A stretch of 64,000 nt of DNA, from contig CAVOQC010000004.1 of the NCBI GenBank assembly GCA_963698265.1, positions 806,001-870,000 of the forward strand, in the 5' to 3' direction. This stretch comes from FEB-7 sp963698265. Its GTDB lineage: Bacteria; Pseudomonadota; Gammaproteobacteria; Burkholderiales; Usitatibacteraceae. This document shows, piece after piece, positions 8,143 through 17,181 of this stretch; position 1 is the first letter of the stretch; every line of letters starts with the position of its first letter. Below the pieces are notes generated by a model. That model saw nothing but the letters and a program-made list of their open reading frames with translations, did no database searches and was not told the origin of the DNA. The position numbers were made by a program, and so were the translations under genes.

Positions 8143-9099
8143 TCACCATCGGATGAGAACCGATCCCCACGTGAAGCCGCCGCCCACGCCCGCGAGCAGG
8201 ACCAGGTCGCCGCGCTGGATGCGCCCATCGCGCGCGGCTACGTCAAGCGCGAGGGGGATGGAGGCAGCGGAGGTGTTGGCGTGGACGTCCACCGTCACCA
8301 CGCAACGGTCCGCGGCGATGCCCAGCTTCTTCGCCGTGTGGGAAATGATGCGCACGTTGGCCTGGTGCGCCACGAACCAGTCCACGTCGGAAATCGAAAG
8401 GCCGTTGGCGGCAAGCGCCTCGTGCGCGCTTTCCTCGAGCACCCGCACCGCGAGCTTGAACACCGCGCCGCCGTCCATCTTGAGGGTGGGGTCGCCGAAG
8501 ACCTTTCCGCCGCAGACGTGGCCCGGCGTGGAAAGGATGTCCGCGTACGCTCCGTCGGCGTGGAGGTGAGCGGACAGTATGCCCGCGTCTGTCGAGGCCT
8601 CCAGCACCACGGCGCCGGCGCCATCGCCGAACAGGACGCAGGTTCCGCGGTCCTTCCAGTCGAGGATTCGCGAGAACACCTCCGCGCCGACCACCAGGGC
8701 GCGCTTGTGCATGCCGGACCGGATGAACTGGTCCGCGATCGCAAGCGCGTAGACGAACCCCGTGCACACCGCCTGCACGTCGAACGCCGCGCCATGGCGG
8801 ATGCCGAGCTTCTTCTGCAGCAGGCACGCGCTCGATGGAAAGACCATGTCGGGCGTCGAGGTCGCCAGCACGATGAGGTCGATGTCACCGGCCCGAAGCC
8901 CGGCCGCCGCGAGCGCATGGCGCGACGCCGCGAGCGCGAGATCGCTCGTGAACTCGCCGTCGGCCGCGATGCGGCGCTCGCGAATGCCCGTGCGGGACAC
9001 GATCCATTCGTCGGTGGTCTCCACCATCGCCTCGAGGTCGCGATTGGTGACGATCCGGTCCGGAAGGCGGCTCCCGGTCCCCGCAATGCGCGAACGCAT
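8143..9099 (-). CDS. fabH: 3-oxoacyl-ACP synthase III (KAS III)
   Basis: 318 residues. Initiates fatty-acid synthesis by condensing acetyl-CoA with malonyl-ACP. Catalytic Cys112 is in VQAVCTGFVYAL, the His in WFVAHQANVRII, and the Asn in HANTSAASIP. The N-terminal TDEWIVSRTGIRERRIA is diagnostic for FabH. The C-terminus LLAGVGGGFTWGSVLIRW is complete. Placed between plsX and fabD as in most proteobacteria. Confidence 0.97.
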   Translation of the reverse strand: MRSRIAGTGSRLPDRIVTNRDLEAMVETTDEWIVSRTGIRERRIAADGEFTSDLALAASRHALAAAGLRAGDIDLIVLATSTPDMVFPSSACLLQKKLGIRHGAAFDVQAVCTGFVYALAIADQFIRSGMHKRALVVGAEVFSRILDWKDRGTCVLFGDGAGAVVLEASTDAGILSAHLHADGAYADILSTPGHVCGGKVFGDPTLKMDGGAVFKLAVRVLEESAHEALAANGLSISDVDWFVAHQANVRIISHTAKKLGIAADRCVVTVDVHANTSAASIPLALDVAARDGRIQRGDLVLLAGVGGGFTWGSVLIRW

Positions 9100-9124
9100 C
9101 AGCCTGCCTGCGCCCGGTCGGCCG

Positions 9125-10183
9125 TCATGCCGCGGCCGCGTTCCGGGGCGCGCCGTTGGTGCCGGCGAGTTCCCCCAGCCCGTGCAACCGGGCGATCTCG
9201 GCCGCGATGCGCTCGTTCAGGCCGTGGCGCACCTCGGAGTCCGCGCGCTCCAGCGCGGTCGAGAAGGACAGGCGGTCGGCCGATCCATGGCTCTTCACCA
9301 CGATGCCCCGCAGGCCCAGGAGCGTGGCGCCGTTGTAGCGGCGATGGTCCAGGCGGCGGCGGAACGCCTTGATCACCGGCATCGACACGAGCGCTGCCAG
9401 GCGGGTGAAGACGCCGCGCGTGTACTCCTCCTTGAGAAAGTCACCCATCATCTTCGCGAGGCCTTCGGAAGTCTTCAGCGCGACGTTTCCGACGAACCCG
9501 TCGCAGACCACGACGTCCGTGGTGCCGTTGTAAATGTCGTTTCCCTCCACGTTGCCGTGGAAATTGAGCGTGCTCGCCTTGAGGAGCTCGCCGGCGCGCT
9601 TGACCACTTCGTTGCCCTTGATTTCCTCGGACCCGATGTTCAGGAGCCCGACGGAGGGCCGGGCACGCTCCTCCACCGCCTCCACGAGCGTGGCTCCCAT
9701 GACGGCGAATTGCAGGAGGTGATCCGGCGTGCAATCGGCGTTCGCACCGAGGTCGAGCACGTAGACCACGCCCTTGCGCGTGGGCAGCACGCCGCAGATG
9801 GCCGGACGGTCGATGCCCGGCAGGGTCTTCAGGACGAACTTCGCAGTCCCCATGAGCGCGCCCGTGTTGCCCGCACTCACGCAGGCCTGGGCCCGGCCTT
9901 CCTTCACGAGGTCGATAGCCACGCGCATCGAGGAATGGCGCTTGGTGCGGATCGCCGAGCGGATGTCCTCGTCCATGCCGACCACTTCGGTGGCCGGCAC
10001 GACGGTGAGCCGTTGGCGGGATTGCGCGCCCTGGCGGGACAGTTCCTGCGCGAGCGGCTCGGCGAGCCCGACCAGCAGGAGTTCCGTCCCGGGGTGGGCG
10101 TCGAGAAAATCGAGGCAGGCAGGGACGGTGACGGCCGGGCCGTGGTCCCCACCCATGGCGTCGACGGCGATGACGGATTTCAT
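9125..10183 (-). CDS. plsX: Phosphate acyltransferase PlsX
   Basis: 352 residues. Makes acyl-phosphate from acyl-ACP, the first step of the PlsX/PlsY route to lysophosphatidate. Diagnostic motifs are IAVDAMGGDHGP at the start, SAGNTGALMG near the middle, DLGANADC, and GNDIYNGTTDVVVCDGFVGN. ATG at 10183 was chosen because MKSVIAVDAMGGD is the family N-terminus; the upstream extension overlaps rpmF. Follows rpmF by 37 nt. Confidence 0.96.
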   Translation of the reverse strand: MKSVIAVDAMGGDHGPAVTVPACLDFLDAHPGTELLLVGLAEPLAQELSRQGAQSRQRLTVVPATEVVGMDEDIRSAIRTKRHSSMRVAIDLVKEGRAQACVSAGNTGALMGTAKFVLKTLPGIDRPAICGVLPTRKGVVYVLDLGANADCTPDHLLQFAVMGATLVEAVEERARPSVGLLNIGSEEIKGNEVVKRAGELLKASTLNFHGNVEGNDIYNGTTDVVVCDGFVGNVALKTSEGLAKMMGDFLKEEYTRGVFTRLAALVSMPVIKAFRRRLDHRRYNGATLLGLRGIVVKSHGSADRLSFSTALERADSEVRHGLNERIAAEIARLHGLGELAGTNGAPRNAAAA

Positions 10184-10220
10184 TGCAGCCACTGCAATGA
10201 AGCGGCCGGTCGCTCGACGC

Positions 10221-10397
10221 TCAATCCTTCGTCTTGATGACCTTCTTGCCGCGGTACACACCCGCGGGCGAGATATGGTGGCGAAGGTGCGTCTCGCCCG
10301 TCGTGGGCTCGACCGCCGTGGGCGGGTTGGTCAGGAAGTCGTGGGACCGGTGCATGCCGCGCTTGGAGGGCGACTTCTTGTTCTGTTGGACAGCCAT
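10221..10397 (-). CDS. rpmF: 50S ribosomal protein L32
   Basis: 58 residues, translated by hand from the reverse strand. The N-terminus MAVQQNKKSPSKRGMHRSHD and the later GETHLRHHISPAGVYRGKKV are unmistakable for bacterial L32. There are no CxxC pairs, so this is the zinc-free form. An AAGGAGA ribosome binding site precedes the ATG. It sits between yceD and plsX, the conserved proteobacterial order that links ribosome and lipid synthesis. Confidence 0.97.
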   Translation of the reverse strand: MAVQQNKKSPSKRGMHRSHDFLTNPPTAVEPTTGETHLRHHISPAGVYRGKKVIKTKD

Positions 10398-10418
10398 GGT
10401 GTTCTCCTTGGATTCTGG

Positions 10419-10934
10419 TCACTGCTTCGAATTCTTCTGCCTGAGCCGGGCCAGCGCCTCGAAAGGCCCCGGCTTGCCCGACCCTTCCCGCTGCGCGAGC
10501 GCGTCCGGCTCGGCCCCGGGCTTCCGGGGAACCATGGGCAGGGAAAGCATCACCGCCTCCTCTACCAACGCGCGCACTTCGATGGGCGGGTTCGCCACCA
10601 CGAAATCCTCCCCGTCGCGTTCTTCCTCGATCGGGGGAAGTTCGGCCTCCGAACGGACCAGCACGAGCCGGTCGTCGATCCTTACCTCGTGCCGGAAGGC
10701 CTCGAAAGAGCTCTGGCAGGTGAGAAAAACGAAGCCCTCGATTATACACGACACGACCCCGCGCCGCGCACCCTCCACGCCCTCCAGTCCCGCCCGGACG
10801 CGGTAGCGAAGCTCGCCGTCCGGCGACGCAAGCTCCTCGGCCAGGTTTTCGAGGTCTCCCGGTCGGAAGCTTCCCTCGAACAGGGTACCCTTCGGGGTCA
10901 GGCGATCGAGGTCGATGCAGGGCGAATCCGACAT
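10419..10934 (-). CDS. yceD: YceD (DUF177) family protein
   Basis: 171 residues. YceD/DUF177 proteins are small acidic proteins encoded immediately before rpmF across bacteria. Plant and bacterial homologues are implicated in 23S rRNA accumulation, but the biochemical role is not established. Visible family signature: VSCIIEGFVFLTCQSSFEAF (Cys near the middle) followed by an acidic segment (EEERDGEDF) and LVEEAVMLSLPMVPR. The C-terminus is basic (ALARLRQKNSKQ). First gene of the leftward lipid operon; its promoter lies in the AT-rich gap before maf. Confidence 0.88.
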   Translation of the reverse strand: MSDSPCIDLDRLTPKGTLFEGSFRPGDLENLAEELASPDGELRYRVRAGLEGVEGARRGVVSCIIEGFVFLTCQSSFEAFRHEVRIDDRLVLVRSEAELPPIEEERDGEDFVVANPPIEVRALVEEAVMLSLPMVPRKPGAEPDALAQREGSGKPGPFEALARLRQKNSKQ

Positions 10935-10939
10935 GATGA

Positions 10940-11000
10940 CTCCGTATGAGAATTCAAATTAACTATACATTATAAAAGGTTGTTTTTGAAAACGTTTTCG
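10940..11000. promoter_or_regulatory. Divergent yceD/maf promoter region with a 12-bp palindrome
   Basis: This short AT-rich gap separates the leftward lipid operon from rightward maf. On the minus strand a consensus -10, TATAAT, lies at 10974-10969, about 35-40 nt before yceD. No good -35 is seen at 17 bp. On the plus strand TATACA at 10964-10969 could serve maf. A perfect palindrome GAAAACGTTTTC at 10988-10999 lies just upstream of the leftward -10 and inside the first codons of maf, where a repressor or activator could sit. The promoter call is sequence-based; the regulator is unknown. Confidence 0.5.
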
Positions 11001-11564
11001 CTTGTTCTCGCATCTGCATCCCGGTACCGCGCCGACCTGCTGGGCCGCCTGGGCTTGCCCTTCGAGGCCTGGTCGCCATCCCTCGACGAGTCGCCCATCG
11101 AAGGCGAACCCTGTGCCGCGACCGCGACCCGGCTGGCGCGCCTGAAGGCCGAGGCGGCACGGCATCGTCATCCCGACTCCTGGGTGATCGGCTCCGACCA
11201 GGTCGCCGAACTCGACGGCCGGCCCATCGGAAAACCCGGCGACCGCGACAACGCCCGCCTCCAGTTGCGTGCCATGCGCGGCCGGACCGTGCTATTCCAC
11301 ACCGGGCTGTGCCTGATCGCAAACGGGCACCTGCACGAGGCGCTCGTGCCCACCGAGGTGACGTTCCGGCGGCTCCGCGACGAGGAGATAGAACGATACC
11401 TCGACCGCGAGCCGGCGTTCGACTGCGCCGGAAGTGCCAAGTCCGAAGCCCTCGGCATCGCGCTGCTCGCGAGCCTTCGCGGGGATGATCCCACGGCCCT
11501 GGTGGGATTGCCCCTCATTGCCCTTTCCGCGATGCTGCGCGCCGAAGGTGCGGCCGTGCCGTGA
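10986..11564 (+). CDS. maf: Maf/YceF family nucleoside triphosphate pyrophosphatase
   Basis: 192 residues from the chosen TTG. Maf proteins hydrolyse non-canonical or modified NTPs; the YceF subgroup prefers 7-methyl-GTP. Motifs: LASASRYRADLL at the start, VIGSDQVAEL, GRPIGKPG and a C-terminal VGLPLIALSAML. AAAAGG at 10974-10979 is 6 nt before the TTG at 10986; the in-frame TTG at 10980 would touch the ribosome binding site, so the downstream start is preferred. Ends in a GTGA overlap with the next gene. Subfamily assignment follows from the yceD/rpmF neighbourhood. Confidence 0.9.
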   Translation: MKTFSLVLASASRYRADLLGRLGLPFEAWSPSLDESPIEGEPCAATATRLARLKAEAARHRHPDSWVIGSDQVAELDGRPIGKPGDRDNARLQLRAMRGRTVLFHTGLCLIANGHLHEALVPTEVTFRRLRDEEIERYLDREPAFDCAGSAKSEALGIALLASLRGDDPTALVGLPLIALSAMLRAEGAAVP

Positions 11565-12295
11565 CCGTTCCCGCGGCCCTCTACCTCATCCCGGTGCCGC
11601 TGGCCGAAGACGGGGCGCCCGGCGAAGTCCTGCCTGCCCCGGTGCTCACCCGCGTGCGCGAGATCCGGGATTTCGTCGTGGAGAACGCAAAGAGCGCCCG
11701 CCGCTTCCTGTCCGCCTGCGCCCACCCCGGCCCTATCGCCTCCCTCGACTTGGCGATACTGGACGAGCACACGAAGGATTCCGATGTGGCCGCGCTCCTC
11801 GCTCCGCTTCGCGCCGGCCGGCCGCTGGGGGTCCTGTCCGAGGCGGGAGCGCCCGCCGTGGCCGATCCCGGCGCGGCGCTGGTGGCAGCCGCCCACGCGG
11901 AAGGGCTGCGCGTGATTCCCCTCACCGGCCCTTCTTCCATTCTCCTCGCCCTGATGGCCTCGGGACTCGAAGGACAGCGGTTTCGCTTCGCGGGGTACCT
12001 TCCCGTTGCCGGCGCGGATCGGGTGGCGGCCATCCGGGAACTGGAGTCGCGATCCGCGGCGGCGAACGAGACCCAGGCGTTCATCGAAACGCCCTACCGC
12101 AACGATGCCCTGTTCGCCGAACTCCTGAGGAGTTGCGCGGACGAAACGCGCCTCACGGTTGCCGCGGACCTCACGGCTAGCGCGGAAAGCATCCGAACGG
12201 CGACGATCAGGGACTGGCGGCGCAAGCCCGTGCCCCCGGGCAGGCGCCCAGCCATCTTCCTGCTGCTCGCTGCAGCGGGTCCGCGCCGGCGCTAG
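11561..12295 (+). CDS. SAM-dependent methyltransferase, tetrapyrrole methylase fold (RsmI-like)
   Basis: 244 residues. Resembles RsmI, the 16S rRNA (cytidine 1402-2'-O) methyltransferase: N-terminal LYLIPVPLAED, the SAM-loop VLSEAGAPAVADPGAALV, PLTGPSSILLALMASG, RFAGYLPV and FIETPYRND. True RsmI usually begins GTLYVVATPIGNLDD, and this protein lacks that GNL signature. It is therefore probably the RsmI paralogue often found beside maf in betaproteobacteria, with unknown substrate. GTG start overlaps the maf stop, indicating co-translation. Its stop shares the tetranucleotide CTAG with the stop of the opposing GGDEF-EAL gene. Confidence 0.8.
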   Translation: MTVPAALYLIPVPLAEDGAPGEVLPAPVLTRVREIRDFVVENAKSARRFLSACAHPGPIASLDLAILDEHTKDSDVAALLAPLRAGRPLGVLSEAGAPAVADPGAALVAAAHAEGLRVIPLTGPSSILLALMASGLEGQRFRFAGYLPVAGADRVAAIRELESRSAAANETQAFIETPYRNDALFAELLRSCADETRLTVAADLTASAESIRTATIRDWRRKPVPPGRRPAIFLLLAAAGPRRR

Positions 12296-15189
12296 GGAGC
12301 GCGCGCGGGCTCGCGGGCGTACAGGTTGTTCTGCCGCAGCAGCATGTAGACGCCGTCGGCCGCGAGCGGCGCGGAGAAATAGAACCCCTGACCCACCCGG
12401 CAGTCCTTCGCGCGCAGGAGCGCCAGCTGCCCCTGGGTCTCGACGCCCTCGGCGATCGTCTCGAGGTCGAGGCTGCGCGCCATGTTGATGATCGCCACCA
12501 CGATCGCCGCGTCGTTGGGGTCGACCGTGATGTCGCGGATGAACGACTGGTCGATCTTCAGCTTCTGGATCGGCAGGCGCTTCAGGTACGACAGGCTCGA
12601 GTACCCGGTGCCGAAGTCGTCGATCGCGAGGTGCACGCCCATTTCCGAAAGCCGGTTCAGCAGCAGGATCATTCCCTCGGTCTGGCGCATGACCTGGCTC
12701 TCCGTGATCTCGAGCTCCAGCCATTTCGGGTCGAGGCCCGTGTCCTGCAGCACGCGTATCACGGTGTCGAGAAAGGCCTTGTCGGCGAACTGCCGCGCCG
12801 AGAGGTTCACCGCCATGCGCCGGGGCGCCAGGCCGCGGTCCTGCCATTCCTTGTTCTGGCGGCAGGCTTCCCGCAGCACCCATTCGCCCACCTCGTTGAT
12901 GAGGCCGGTCTCCTCGGCGAGCGGGATGAAGTCCCCGGGCATCACCGTGCCGCTGTCCTGCGTCTTCCAGCGCACCAGCGACTCGACGGCGACGATCTCC
13001 CCGGTCTCCAGGTTCACCTGCGGCTGATAGTGGAGCACGAAGTCCTTCTGCAGGACCGCCCGGCGCAGCGCAGACTCGAGCGTCATGCGGCGCTTCACCG
13101 CGATGTTCATCTGCGTGGTGAAGTACTGGTAGGTGTTCTTGCCGATGCCCTTGCCGTGGAACATGGCGGTATCGGCGTTCTTCATGAGCGTCTGCGCGTC
13201 GCGCCCGTCCTCGGGGAAGACCGCGATGCCCACGGAGCCGCTCACGTGCTGCTCGGTACCGCCCAGCGGAAAGGCGGTGCGCAGCGTGTTGAGGATCTTC
13301 TGCGCCACGACGGAAGCGCCACGGCCGTCGTCGAGGTTGTCCAGCAGCACGATGAACTCGTCGCCGCCCTGACGCGCGATGGTGTCGCCGGCCCGGACGC
13401 ATTCCGCGAGCCGGCGCGAGACCTGCCGCAGCAGCTCGTCGCCCACGTCGTGGCCGAGCGTGTCGTTGATGTTCTTGAAGTTGTCCAGGTCGATGAACAT
13501 GACCGCCACCTTCCGGCCGCTGCGCTCAGCGCGCGCGATCGAATGCGCGAGGCGGTCCTGGAGCAGTCCGCGATTGGGCAGCCCGGTCAGGTTGTCGTGG
13601 TAGGCGAGGTGCTGGATGCGCTGCTGGATGGCCTTCCGGTCGGTCACGTCGCGCGAGTTGAACACGACGCCGAGGATGTGCGGGTTGTCGACGCAATTGG
13701 TGCCGAGGGACTCGAAAGTCCGCCACTGGCCGTTGCGGTGGCGGATCCGGAACTCGAGAGGCTCGCGGAACTGGCCCGTCTCCACGATGCGCCCGAATGC
13801 CGCGCGCACCCCGTCCACGTCCTCCCGGTGCACGAAATCGAAGACGATGCGGCCGATGGTCTCGGTGGGTTCGTATCCCAGCAGGTTCCCGAGGGCGGCA
13901 TTCTGGTAGAGGATCGCCCCGTCCGCGCCGATCACGGAGATCAGGTCGAGGCCGCTTTCCGTGAGCACGCGGAAGCGCGCCTCGCTCGCCTCGAGCGCGC
14001 GCTCCGTCTCCTTGTACTTGGTGACGTCCGTGATGGTGCCGATCAGCCCGGCCAGGCGGCCCTCCTGGTCCACGAAGCTCACCTTGTTGTAGAGCATCTC
14101 GCGGTCCTGGCCCTCGCGCGTGCGCATCACGGACTCGTAGTGCACCGAGGAAGGTTGCTCGAGCAGGGGCCGGTCGCGCGCACCGTGGATCTCCGCGACC
14201 TCCCGCTCGAACATGTCGTAGACGGTCTTTCCCACCCAGTCCCGTTCCTGTCCCCAGAGCTCGTGCCACGCCCGGTTGTAGACGCGGAAGCGGCCCTCGA
14301 GATCCTTGAAGTACACCGGGTTCGGGATCGCGTCGATCAGCGCGCGCGTGAAGTGGAGCTGCTCCTTGAAGGCCCCCTCGGCGCGCTTGGCCTCCGTCGC
14401 GTCCAGGCACATCACGAGCAGCCCCGCGATCTTGTTCTCGTCGTCCCGCAGCGGCGCTGCCGAACCGTTGATGACGATCATCGTCCCGTCGGCCCGCTGG
14501 CGGTGCAGCTCGAGATTGGTGAGCACCTCGCCCGCGAGCGCGCGCTCGCGGAGCTGGCGGGCCTCCTCCTTCATCTCCGGCGGCACGAACGGCGCGCGCC
14601 GGCCCAGCGCCTCGCGGCGCGTGTAGCCGAACGTGCGCTCCGCCGCCGGATTCCAGAGCGTGATCATGCCGTCCAGATCGGTCGCGTAGATCGCGATCGG
14701 CGAGGTCTCGATGATCGCGGTGAGGAAGCGGTTGGTCGACTGCAGCGCCCGGTCCCGCGCGCGCTGCTCGCTCAGGTCGGAGAAGGCGCAGATCACGAAG
14801 CGCGGTGCGCCCGAGGCGTCGCGCATGAGGCCGGAATTGCGCCTTACCCAGATCTCCTTGCCGTCGCGGCGCAGGAGTCGCTTCTCGGACACCGGCGGGG
14901 GAACGCCCTGCTCGCGCACGCCGGAGAGCGCCGCGTCGTCGGCGCTGCGATCGTCCGGATGGGTGAGCCGGCGGCAGCTTTCGCCCACGAGTTCGTCCTT
15001 CGAGTAGCCAGACATCGCGCAGAAGGCGCGGTTGACGACGAGATAGTCGCCCTCGAGGGAAACCAGCGTGAGCCCGACCGAGGTCTGGTCGAACGCCTCG
15101 CGCACGAGATCGAGCTCGCCTTCGCGCTCCCCCGGGGCACGCCTGTCCCGCCCGAGCAGTACGCCGATCGCGCGCAGCACGCGGTTCAC
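12292..15189 (-). CDS. PAS-PAS-PAS-PAS-GGDEF-EAL protein (c-di-GMP turnover)
   Basis: 965 residues, no obvious membrane segment. Four successive PAS/PAC modules occupy roughly residues 25-520 (for example NRAFCAMSGYSKDEL, NPAAERTFGYTRREAL and GNLLGYEPTETIG). A GGDEF domain follows with intact GGDEF near residue 608 and an inhibitory RxxD (RAGD) exactly five residues before it. The EAL domain reads ESL instead of EAL but keeps the key acidic residues (ELEITES, AIDDFGTG, KIDQSF, AEGVET). It may therefore make and/or degrade c-di-GMP in response to an unknown cytoplasmic signal. GTG at 15189 has GAGG eight bases upstream and starts 5 nt after sppA. Confidence 0.93.
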   Translation of the reverse strand: MNRVLRAIGVLLGRDRRAPGEREGELDLVREAFDQTSVGLTLVSLEGDYLVVNRAFCAMSGYSKDELVGESCRRLTHPDDRSADDAALSGVREQGVPPPVSEKRLLRRDGKEIWVRRNSGLMRDASGAPRFVICAFSDLSEQRARDRALQSTNRFLTAIIETSPIAIYATDLDGMITLWNPAAERTFGYTRREALGRRAPFVPPEMKEEARQLRERALAGEVLTNLELHRQRADGTMIVINGSAAPLRDDENKIAGLLVMCLDATEAKRAEGAFKEQLHFTRALIDAIPNPVYFKDLEGRFRVYNRAWHELWGQERDWVGKTVYDMFEREVAEIHGARDRPLLEQPSSVHYESVMRTREGQDREMLYNKVSFVDQEGRLAGLIGTITDVTKYKETERALEASEARFRVLTESGLDLISVIGADGAILYQNAALGNLLGYEPTETIGRIVFDFVHREDVDGVRAAFGRIVETGQFREPLEFRIRHRNGQWRTFESLGTNCVDNPHILGVVFNSRDVTDRKAIQQRIQHLAYHDNLTGLPNRGLLQDRLAHSIARAERSGRKVAVMFIDLDNFKNINDTLGHDVGDELLRQVSRRLAECVRAGDTIARQGGDEFIVLLDNLDDGRGASVVAQKILNTLRTAFPLGGTEQHVSGSVGIAVFPEDGRDAQTLMKNADTAMFHGKGIGKNTYQYFTTQMNIAVKRRMTLESALRRAVLQKDFVLHYQPQVNLETGEIVAVESLVRWKTQDSGTVMPGDFIPLAEETGLINEVGEWVLREACRQNKEWQDRGLAPRRMAVNLSARQFADKAFLDTVIRVLQDTGLDPKWLELEITESQVMRQTEGMILLLNRLSEMGVHLAIDDFGTGYSSLSYLKRLPIQKLKIDQSFIRDITVDPNDAAIVVAIINMARSLDLETIAEGVETQGQLALLRAKDCRVGQGFYFSAPLAADGVYMLLRQNNLYAREPARAP

Positions 15190-15194
15190 GGGTA

Positions 15195-16163
15195 CTACCT
15201 CAGTTCCGCGGAGCCGCGGGCGGCCTGTTCGACCAAGGCGCGCACGGCCGACTGGGCGGCTCCCGCGCCGAGCCGCTTCGACCACTGCTCGAAGTAGTTC
15301 TCCTCCGGCGTGAAATCGACGACGCGCTCGGCCTTGATCACGTCGCGGGCGACAGAATTCAGGCTCCCGTACCCGTCGGCGAGCCCCAGTTCCACGGCAC
15401 GCTCGCCGGTCCAGACGAGCCCCGAGAAGATCTCCGGGGATTCCTTGAGCCGCTTGCCGCGCCCTTTCCTCACCACCGCGATGAACTGCTGGTGAATCTC
15501 GTCCAGCATCCGCTTCGCGTGCTCCTTGTGCACCGGGTTCTCGGGGGCGAAGGGGTCGAGGAAGTCCTTGTTCTCGCCCGCCGCGTAGCTGCGCCTGTCG
15601 ACGCCGAGCTTCTCCATCGCGCCGGAGAAGCCGAAGCCGCCCATGATCACGCCGATGGAGCCCACGAGGCTCGCCTTGTCGACGTAGATGCGGTCGGCGG
15701 CGACCGCCACGTAGTAGCCGCCGGAGGCGCAGAGGTCCTCGACCACGGCGTGCACGGGCACGTCCGGATACTTCGCCCGCAGCCGCCGGATCTCGTCGTT
15801 GATGTAGCCCGACTGGACCGGGCTGCCTCCCGGGCTGTTGATCCGCAGCACCACGCCCTGCGTCTGCTTGTCCTTGAAAGCCGCTCCCAGCGCCGCGTTC
15901 ATCTTGTCGGCGCTCGCCCGCGACTCCACGCCGATGATTCCGCGCAGGTCCACGAGCGCCGTGTGCTTTCCGGTGCGCAGCGGTTCCTTGTCCGATCCGC
16001 CTATCCACCCGAGTGCTGCGGCCACGACGAGGAAAAGGAGCGTGAGCCAGAGCAGGCGTATGAGGGTGGACCAGTGGCGCGCGCGCCGCTGCTCGTCTAG
16101 CGCGCGCAGCGCGATCTTCTCGAGCGTGGCGCGCTCCCAGGCAGGCAGGGTGGGTTCGGTCAT
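15195..16163 (-). CDS. sppA: Signal peptide peptidase SppA (S49 family)
   Basis: 322 residues, short-form SppA. Membrane-anchored serine protease that cleaves left-over signal peptides. A single N-terminal membrane helix lies at about residues 33-54. Catalytic Ser147 (LCASGGYYVAVAAD) and Lys199 (GENKDFLDPF) form the Ser-Lys dyad, with the spacing known from small SppA enzymes. RINSPGGSP is the oxyanion-side motif. Start ATG at 16163 overlaps the Rieske stop (ATGA). Confidence 0.93.
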   Translation of the reverse strand: MTEPTLPAWERATLEKIALRALDEQRRARHWSTLIRLLWLTLLFLVVAAALGWIGGSDKEPLRTGKHTALVDLRGIIGVESRASADKMNAALGAAFKDKQTQGVVLRINSPGGSPVQSGYINDEIRRLRAKYPDVPVHAVVEDLCASGGYYVAVAADRIYVDKASLVGSIGVIMGGFGFSGAMEKLGVDRRSYAAGENKDFLDPFAPENPVHKEHAKRMLDEIHQQFIAVVRKGRGKRLKESPEIFSGLVWTGERAVELGLADGYGSLNSVARDVIKAERVVDFTPEENYFEQWSKRLGAGAAQSAVRALVEQAARGSAELR

Positions 16164-16531
16164 GTGTCTTCCGGGGAACCGTTTCCGCTCACCGGCTCGG
16201 TGGTTTCGTCGTGAACGAGGATGCGGCCTTCGCGCTCGTGGACGGCTATGGCCTGGAGCCGCGCGCCACGGCAGGGACCCGCGACGCACCGGCCCGTGTC
16301 AGGCTCGAAGATCGCGCCGTGCGTCGAGCAGACCAAGTATAGCCCAGACTCCTCGAAGAACCGGCCGGGCTGCCAGTCGAGCTCGACGCCCAGGTGCGGG
16401 CAACGGTTCACGAACGCCCGCACCTCGCCGTCATGGCGAACGGCAAATCCCTTGCCCTCGCCGCCCGCGGGCGTCCAGTCGAAGCGCATCCCGTCGCCGC
16501 CCTCGGCCAGGGCGGACGCCTCGCAGATCAC
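16160..16531 (-). CDS. Rieske [2Fe-2S] domain protein
   Basis: 123 residues from a GTG that overlaps the gph stop (GTGA). A small stand-alone Rieske ferredoxin-like protein. Cluster ligands are Cys44 and His46 (RCPHLG) and Cys68 and His71 (CSTHG), followed by FEPDTGRCVAGPC. The other usual feature, a short C-terminal beta strand (GRILV), is present. Such proteins often occur between HAD phosphatase and sppA genes in betaproteobacteria; the electron partner is unknown. It is translationally coupled on both sides. Confidence 0.86.
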   Translation of the reverse strand: MICEASALAEGGDGMRFDWTPAGGEGKGFAVRHDGEVRAFVNRCPHLGVELDWQPGRFFEESGLYLVCSTHGAIFEPDTGRCVAGPCRGARLQAIAVHEREGRILVHDETTEPVSGNGSPEDT

Positions 16532-17181
16532 GCGTGGCTCGCGAACCACGCGCGAAGACCCTCCACGGTGGCTGCATAGTGGCGGGCCCTGCGGGCGCGA
16601 AGCTGGGCTTCGCCGTGCGCCCCGTAGCAGACCGCCACCGCGTCCACGCCGGCATTCGCGGCGAGCTCCAGGTCGTGGGTGGTATCCCCCACGAGCAGGG
16701 CCCGCGCCGGATCGACGCCGGTTTCCTCCAGGAGACGCAGGACCATGTCGGGGTGGGGCTTGGGAAACCCCTCGTCGGCGCAGCGCGTAGCCTCGAAGAA
16801 CGGCGCGAGCCCCGTGCTCTCGAGCACGCGGTCGAGTCCGCGCCTCGCCTTGCCGGTCGCCACCGCCAGGCGCCGGTCTCGCGCGCGAAGCTCCGCCAGC
16901 AGTTCGGGAATTCCGTCGTAGACAGGCGCCTCGTGCTCGCGGGCGATGAAGTGCCGCCGGTAGGATCGCGCGAGTTCCTCCTGCCGCTCGCGGTCCAGTC
17001 CCGGGGCGACATGCTCGACCGACTCGAGGAAGCCCAGCCCGATCACCCACCGCGCCTCGCGCTCGGCGGGGACGGCAAGCCCCATGTCGCGGCACGACTG
17101 CTGGATGCAGGCGGCGATGAGTCCCGTGGAATCCATGAGCGTTCCGTCCCAGTCGAAGATGACGAGGTCGTAGCCGCTCAC
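16528..17181 (-). CDS. gph: HAD-family hydrolase, phosphoglycolate phosphatase-like
   Basis: 217 residues. HAD phosphatase with nucleophile Asp10 and acid/base Asp12 in IFDWDGTLMDS, motif II VATGK, and motif III/IV KPHPDMVLRLL and LLVGDTTHDLELAANAGVDAV. The cap is a small helical type C1. Similar proteins paired with RluC are annotated as Gph or PpaX-like; the exact substrate cannot be read from sequence. Start overlaps the rluC stop (ATGA). Confidence 0.85.
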   Translation of the reverse strand: MSGYDLVIFDWDGTLMDSTGLIAACIQQSCRDMGLAVPAEREARWVIGLGFLESVEHVAPGLDRERQEELARSYRRHFIAREHEAPVYDGIPELLAELRARDRRLAVATGKARRGLDRVLESTGLAPFFEATRCADEGFPKPHPDMVLRLLEETGVDPARALLVGDTTHDLELAANAGVDAVAVCYGAHGEAQLRARRARHYAATVEGLRAWFASHA

